Assembly: GCA_025594325.1 (NCBI GenBank)
Contig: JANHCV010000012.1
Span: 806,001 to 870,000, forward strand
Direction of reading: 5' to 3'
Length of the DNA: 64,000 nt
DNA from: Blastocladiella emersonii ATCC 22665
Lineage: Eukaryota > Blastocladiomycota > Blastocladiomycetes > Blastocladiales > Blastocladiaceae
Below the pieces are notes generated by a model that saw nothing but the letters and a program-made list of their open reading frames with translations, did no database searches and was not told the DNA's origin. A program made the translations under genes and the position numbers. Below are positions 62,592 through 64,000 of this stretch, piece after piece (the stretch's first letter is position 1; the number at the start of each line of letters is the position of its first letter).

Positions 62592-64000
62592 TTACAGGCG
62601 CGACTTGGGCGCGGCCGTGATCGCGTCGTAGCACAGCGTGGTGAGGAAGTCGGGGAACTCGCGGCCCTGGACCATGGCGTGGAGGTACGTCTTGGCGAGC
62701 GGGATCTTGGACCGCGCAAACTTGTCGCCGCCGAGCTGCGTGGCCAGCGCGGCCACCTCCTCGTCGAGCAGCCCGTTCACGTACGCGGGGGTCACCGTGA
62801 CGCCCTCGCGCGTCTGCACCGCGTGGCGCACCCACTGCCACAGCTGCGACCGCGAGATCTCGGCCGTCGCCGCGTCCTCCATGAGGTTGTGGATCGGCAC
62901 GCACCCGGACCCGCGCAGCCACGCCTCCGTGTACATGAGCGCAATGTTGATGTTGGTGCGGATCGCCTTCTCGTCAATCGTCCCCTTGCACGCCGGGTCG
63001 ATCAGGTTGGCCGCCGTGACAACGACGTCCTCGCGCCGCACGTGCATCTGGTGCGGGCCGGGCATGTGCTCGTCGAACACGGCGCGCGCGAGGGGCACCA
63101 GGTCCGGGTGCGCGACCCAGGTCCCGTCGTGCCCGGCCTGCACCTCGCGCAGCTTGTCGGCGCGCACCTTGCCCATGGCCGCGTTGTTGGCGGCCGCGTC
63201 GCCCTTGATCGGGATCTGCGCCGCCATGCCGCCCATGGCGTGCACGCCGCGCTTGTGGCACGTCTGGATGAGCAGGCGCACGTACGCGTCCATGAAGGGG
63301 GTGGTCATGGTCACGTCGGCGCGGCCGGGGAGCACAAACTGCGGGTGCTGGCGCAGCTTCTTGATGTACGAGAAAATGTAGTCCCACCGGCCGCAGTTGA
63401 GCCCGGCCGAGTGCTCGCGCAGCTCGTAGATGATCTCGTCCATCTCGAAGGCGGCCAGGATCGTCTCGATGAGCACGGTCCCGCGGATCGTGCCGCGCGG
63501 CATGCCGATCCAGTCCTGCGCCATGTTGAACACGTCGTTCCACAGCCGCGCCTCGAGGTGCGACTCCATCTTGGGCAGGTAAAAGTACGGGCCCTGGCCA
63601 ATCTCCACCGACTTCCACGCCGTGTGGTAGAAGTAGAGCGCAAAGTCGAAAATGGACGCCGAGCACGGCTGCCCGTCGATGAGCAGGTGCTTCTCCTCCA
63701 TGTGCCAGCCGCGGGGGCTACATTCGTTCGAGGTGGGGGGTCGGTCAGCGTGGTTCATGTGAGTGAGACCAGAGGGAGGAGAGTAATAAGCGTACCGGAC
63801 GAGCAGAACCGCGACCTTGCCGTCGTCGCGCAGCTTGTACTCCTTGCCGTTGGGCGCCGTGAACGAGATGGAGCGGTAGATGGCGTCCTTCATGTTCTGC
63901 TGGCCGAGCACCACGTTCTCCCACGTCGGCGCCGTCGAGTCCTCGAAGTCGGCCATGAACGTCTGCGCGCCCGCGTTGAGCGCGTTGATGACCATCTTGC
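62592..64000 (-). CDS. Malate synthase, 3' part
   Basis: Glyoxylate-cycle enzyme making malate from acetyl-CoA and glyoxylate. Exons >64000-63796 and 63717-62592, intron GTACGC to TGTAG, joining [14 protein letters not shown] in frame. The TIM-barrel signatures are present: [81 protein letters not shown]. The C-terminal domain carries the catalytic region [18 protein letters not shown]. The protein ends SRL, a type-1 peroxisomal targeting signal. The N-terminal ~150 residues lie beyond the window. Confidence 0.97.
   Translation of the reverse strand, partial: KMVINALNAGAQTFMADFEDSTAPTWENVVLGQQNMKDAIYRSISFTAPNGKEYKLRDDGKVAVLLVRYAYYSPPSGLTHMNHADRPPTSNECSPRGWHMEEKHLLIDGQPCSASIFDFALYFYHTAWKSVEIGQGPYFYLPKMESHLEARLWNDVFNMAQDWIGMPRGTIRGTVLIETILAAFEMDEIIYELREHSAGLNCGRWDYIFSYIKKLRQHPQFVLPGRADVTMTTPFMDAYVRLLIQTCHKRGVHAMGGMAAQIPIKGDAAANNAAMGKVRADKLREVQAGHDGTWVAHPDLVPLARAVFDEHMPGPHQMHVRREDVVVTAANLIDPACKGTIDEKAIRTNINIALMYTEAWLRGSGCVPIHNLMEDAATAEISRSQLWQWVRHAVQTREGVTVTPAYVNGLLDEEVAALATQLGGDKFARSKIPLAKTYLHAMVQGREFPDFLTTLCYDAITAAPKSRL

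Overview
The window is nuclear DNA of a GC-rich eukaryote, most likely a fungus. Genes are compact, with one to six introns of about 50-80 bp that typically start GTACGT and end TGTAG. The conserved genes fit a fungus: a P4 flippase, ASF1, ISA1, malate synthase with a peroxisomal SRL tail, a PIN-like carrier and a TFPT/INO80F-like subunit. A germinal-centre-type kinase with a CNH domain and a MESH1 hydrolase are more typical of early-diverging fungi and animals than of yeasts. I suspect a zoosporic fungus of the Blastocladiomycota type (Allomyces/Catenaria-like), at low confidence.

Layout. 1-1.8 kb: 5' part of a P4-ATPase (minus). 2.9-14.5 kb and 20-28.8 kb: a tandem array of at least twelve divergent forkhead-like (winged-helix) genes plus relics, all on the plus strand, each led by the same promoter block. 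14.6-19.8 kb: an interruption made of two paralogous P-loop GTPases (minus) with a complete PIF/Harbinger transposon between them (16225-18668, TTA target duplication). 28.9-43.3 kb: mostly conserved single-copy genes (STE20/GCK kinase, ASF1, U1-type zinc-finger protein, two LRR paralogs of which one is broken, ISA1, Dabb protein, PIN-like carrier, MESH1). 44.2-46.8 kb: two tandem modules of coiled coil plus SUMO-like domain, the first ending in a Gly-Gly motif. 48.6-51.1 kb: unrecognised minus-strand exons between inverted ends with AGATCT-rich flanks. 52.5-58 kb: duplicated unrecognised genes, several broken. 59-64 kb: a long low-complexity INO80F/TFPT-like protein and malate synthase, cut by the window edge.

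The most novel item is the forkhead-like array. Two architectures are seen: one domain, or two domains in one protein. Every domain has an intron at the same place, between helix 2 and the recognition helix. The recognition helix has lost the usual forkhead Asn/His contacts. The proteins share a short N-terminal motif (SPSPxLSLPxCDSPPAGL) that I do not recognise. The distal half grew by repeated duplication of a two-gene cassette of about 3.4 kb (two-domain gene plus one-domain gene), with decayed cassettes at its end. Two of the proteins end in a SUMO-interaction-like tail, and SUMO-like genes lie about 16 kb away. Several members are frameshifted, truncated or mutated at splice sites, so the array looks like a fast birth-and-death family.
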